From assembly GCA_002839205.1 (NCBI GenBank), contig PGXP01000082.1, forward strand, positions 1 through 7,079: a stretch of DNA of 7,079 nt. Direction: 5' to 3'. The translations under genes were made by a program, and so were the position numbers. The notes beneath the pieces were generated by a model. It ran no database searches and was not told the DNA's origin. It saw nothing but the letters and a program-made list of their open reading frames with translations. Below are positions 5,034 to 7,079 of the stretch, in pieces. The DNA comes from Spirochaetae bacterium HGW-Spirochaetae-9. Lineage in GTDB: Bacteria; Spirochaetota; Spirochaetia; Treponematales; Rectinemataceae. Positions within the stretch are counted from its first letter, which is position 1. Each line of letters starts with the position of its first letter.

Positions 5034-5064
5034 CCCGCGTCCGTTTCGAGACAAGGAGCTTCCC

Positions 5065-6540
5065 ATGAGCACGAGAGTAAGGTACGCGCCTTCCCCCACG
5101 GGGAACCAGCACATCGGCGGCGTACGCACGGCCTTGATCAATTATCTTTTTGCCCGATCGAGCGGCGGAACCTTCATACTGCGCCTCGAAGACACCGATA
5201 GAACCCGCTATTCCGATGAATATGTCAAGAACCTGTACGATACTTTTCGATGGCTCGGCTTCTACTGGGACGAGGGTCCCGATATCGGAGGTCCTTCCGC
5301 TCCCTATATCCAATCGGAACGTTTTGTCATCTACAAACAATATGCGGAGAATCTCGTCGCTATGGACAAGGCATATTACTGTTTCTGCGACGAGGAGAGG
5401 CTGGGCAGGCTCAGGGAAGATCAGGCTCAAGCCAAGACTGGCGAGCAGGGATACGACAGGCATTGCCGAACCCTGGGGAAGGACGATGTAGCGGCCGGTA
5501 TCGCAGCGGGCAGGAATCATGTCATCCGCCTCAAGATACCTATGGAAGGTACAACGGTTTTCCATGACCGCCTTCTTGGAACCATCGAGTGGAAGAACGA
5601 GGACATCAGCCCTGATCCCGTCCTGCTCAAGTCCGACGGTTTTCCCACCTATCATCTTGCGAACGTCGTGGACGACCACCTCATGGGCATCACCCAGGTT
5701 ATGCGTGCCCAAGAATGGATACCTTCCGCGCCCCTGCACAGGATCATGTATGACGCCTTCGGCTGGGAGATGCCCGAGCTCTGCCATCTTCCCATGGTCC
5801 TCGGTCAGGACGGCCACAAGTTGTCCAAAAGGCACGGGGCGACAGCTGTCAACGAGTTCAGGAAAGCGGGGTACCTGCCCGAAGCTCTCATCAACTACAT
5901 CGCGCATCTTGGCTGCTCCTTCGAGGAGGGTCGGGATCTTTTTACCCTCGGGGAAATGGAAAAGCTGTTCAGGCTCGAGAAGCTGAACAAGGCGCCTGCC
6001 ATCTTCGACTACCAGAAGCTCGAGTGGTTCAATGGGCAGTATATCAGGCTCAAGTCCGACCTCGAGCTCGCTGCTCTCGTAAAACCCTTCCTCGTGGAGG
6101 CGGGCCTGCGCGCCGAGAGCGACGCGGCCGCGGATGCCCTCGATCTTCAGGCCATGCCCCTCGTCAAGGAGAGGCTGAAGCTCCTTTCGGAGGCGCCTGC
6201 TATAATGGCATACCTCTACGGAAAGCCTGCATTGCCTGCCGCCGAAGAGTTCATTCCGAAAAAGCTCGACCTCGCCGCGGCGATCGCGATGCTTAAGGAA
6301 AATTTGGTCCTCGTCCGCATCGTCGACTTTTCCGATATCCCTGCAGCGGAAGAGCGCTACAAGGCGAGGAGCATCGAGATCGACGCCAAGCTGGGGAATT
6401 TACTGATGCCGTTGCGCGTCGCTGTCACGGGCTCGCGGGTGAGCCCGCCCCTCTTCGAATCCATCCGCATTCTCGGGAACGCCGAAACCGCCTCGCGCAT
6501 CGAAGCGGCCATAAACTATCTTGTATCGATAAAGGTATAA
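5065..6540 (+). CDS. gltX: Glutamyl-tRNA synthetase
   Basis: GluRS charges tRNA-Glu (and in some bacteria tRNA-Gln) with glutamate. This 491-aa class I synthetase has the HIGH-type motif [11 protein letters not shown] (residues 9-19), [12 protein letters not shown] after it, and the KMSKS-type motif KLSKR (252-256) in [12 protein letters not shown] CxC at Cys106/Cys108, then 21 residues, then Tyr130-x3-Cys134 closely resembles the zinc site of E. coli GluRS. The C-terminal anticodon-binding region is complete, ending [20 protein letters not shown]. The start ATG 5065 has AAGGAG (5053-5058) 6 bases upstream. Whether it is discriminating cannot be told here; gatCAB and glnS are not in the window. 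The DUF1846 gene begins 4 bases after the stop, implying cotranscription. Confidence 0.97.
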   Translation: MSTRVRYAPSPTGNQHIGGVRTALINYLFARSSGGTFILRLEDTDRTRYSDEYVKNLYDTFRWLGFYWDEGPDIGGPSAPYIQSERFVIYKQYAENLVAMDKAYYCFCDEERLGRLREDQAQAKTGEQGYDRHCRTLGKDDVAAGIAAGRNHVIRLKIPMEGTTVFHDRLLGTIEWKNEDISPDPVLLKSDGFPTYHLANVVDDHLMGITQVMRAQEWIPSAPLHRIMYDAFGWEMPELCHLPMVLGQDGHKLSKRHGATAVNEFRKAGYLPEALINYIAHLGCSFEEGRDLFTLGEMEKLFRLEKLNKAPAIFDYQKLEWFNGQYIRLKSDLELAALVKPFLVEAGLRAESDAAADALDLQAMPLVKERLKLLSEAPAIMAYLYGKPALPAAEEFIPKKLDLAAAIAMLKENLVLVRIVDFSDIPAAEERYKARSIEIDAKLGNLLMPLRVAVTGSRVSPPLFESIRILGNAETASRIEAAINYLVSIKV

Positions 6541-6544
6541 TACC

Positions 6545-7079
6545 GTGCAGCTTAAAGCCTTCGACAACGAAAAATACCTCGCCGAACAGGCGGCCTTTAT
6601 AAGTGAAAGGGCCCTGGGAACAGAAAAGCTCTATCTGGAATTTGGCGGCAAGCTTCTGTGGGACTGGCACGCCGCGAGGGTGCTGCCCGGCTACGATCCC
6701 AACGTGAAGATCCGCCTCCTTTCGATGCTCAAGGACAAGGCCGAGGTGATTCTCTGCATCTATGCGGGCGACATTGAGCGCAAGCGCATGCGGGGCGATT
6801 TCGGCATCACCTATGACGCCTCGGCCCTGCAGATCTTCGACCAGCTGGGCGACTGGGGAGTCTCGGTGGCGGGGGTTGTGATCACACGTTTTGAAGGCCA
6901 GCCGGCAGCCGAGCAGTTCGCCGCCCTCCTGGAACGCAGGGGCGTCAAGGTTTTCAAGCATACACCGACAAAAGGGTACCCCAACGACGTGGAGTGCATC
7001 GTCAGTCGCGAAGGTTATGGGGCGAATGAGTACATACCCACCAGCAAGCCAATCGTCGTCGTCACGGGTCCAGGGCCGG
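6545..7079 (+). CDS. DUF1846 family protein, N-terminal part (cut by window end)
   Basis: The frame starts at GTG 6545 and is open to the window end: 178 codons plus one base, with no stop. An in-frame TAA at 6530-6532 makes the GTG the first usable start. AAAGG (6531-6535) gives a modest ribosome-binding site 9 bases before it. The sequence (residues about 1-40 with FISERALG...[21 protein letters not shown], then [35 protein letters not shown] and [19 protein letters not shown]) matches my memory of the DUF1846 family, roughly 490-500 aa and found in Firmicutes and some spirochaetes. The biochemical function is not established to my knowledge. The last visible residues, VVVTGPGP, lead into the family's glycine-rich segment, which may be a phosphate-binding loop. 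The tight spacing to gltX suggests one operon. Confidence 0.85.
   Translation, partial: MQLKAFDNEKYLAEQAAFISERALGTEKLYLEFGGKLLWDWHAARVLPGYDPNVKIRLLSMLKDKAEVILCIYAGDIERKRMRGDFGITYDASALQIFDQLGDWGVSVAGVVITRFEGQPAAEQFAALLERRGVKVFKHTPTKGYPNDVECIVSREGYGANEYIPTSKPIVVVTGPGP

Noticed and set aside
4627..5907. 426-aa open frame on the minus strand
   Set aside because: It lies opposite gltX and the membrane protein gene, both of which have better support. The translation is low-complexity and matches no family; it is a by-product of codon bias in gltX.
6425..6961. 178-aa open frame on the minus strand
   Set aside because: It is antisense to the gltX end and the DUF1846 gene; a shadow frame.

Overview
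This 7.1 kb window is a compact stretch of bacterial chromosome, mid-50s % GC by eye. It is built almost wholly from conserved housekeeping genes. The order is coaD > rpmF > acpP > rnc > < cca, thiN > < HIT protein, small membrane protein > gltX > DUF1846 protein (cut by the window end). The coaD-rpmF-acpP-rnc block, HD-type CCA-adding enzyme, ThiN-type thiamine pyrophosphokinase and DUF1846 protein together suggest a spirochaete of the Treponema/Spirochaeta group. That is a moderate-to-low-confidence guess from gene content; no 16S or other marker is present.

Left part (1-1194): the first 114 bases hold no gene. They carry two identical 20-base repeats 26 bases apart, followed by TTGACA, which looks like one end of an IS21-type insertion sequence. 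coaD (CoA biosynthesis) follows. A near-consensus promoter with a short spacer then drives rpmF (ribosomal protein L32) and acpP (acyl carrier protein). coaD and acpP are metabolically linked, because the ACP prosthetic group is taken from CoA.

Middle (1195-4116): rnc (RNase III) begins inside an unusual RNA structure. A perfect 14-bp GC-rich inverted repeat encloses both possible start codons, buries the likely ribosome-binding site, overlaps a competing local hairpin, and is followed by a T-rich run. This is the most interesting feature of the window: a candidate autoregulatory or attenuator element for RNase III. rnc converges on cca, and their coding ends overlap by 54 bases. cca is divergent from thiN.

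Right part (4054-7079): thiN converges on a HIT-family nucleotide-binding protein with a 63-base coding overlap. The HIT gene is divergent from an unrecognised small protein with three predicted membrane segments. gltX (glutamyl-tRNA synthetase) has its own plausible promoter and a strong ribosome-binding site. A DUF1846 gene starts four bases after its stop codon, so the two are probably cotranscribed.

I see no rRNA, tRNA, CRISPR array, prophage or defence genes. The window is ordinary in gene content; its novelty lies in regulatory and architectural details.
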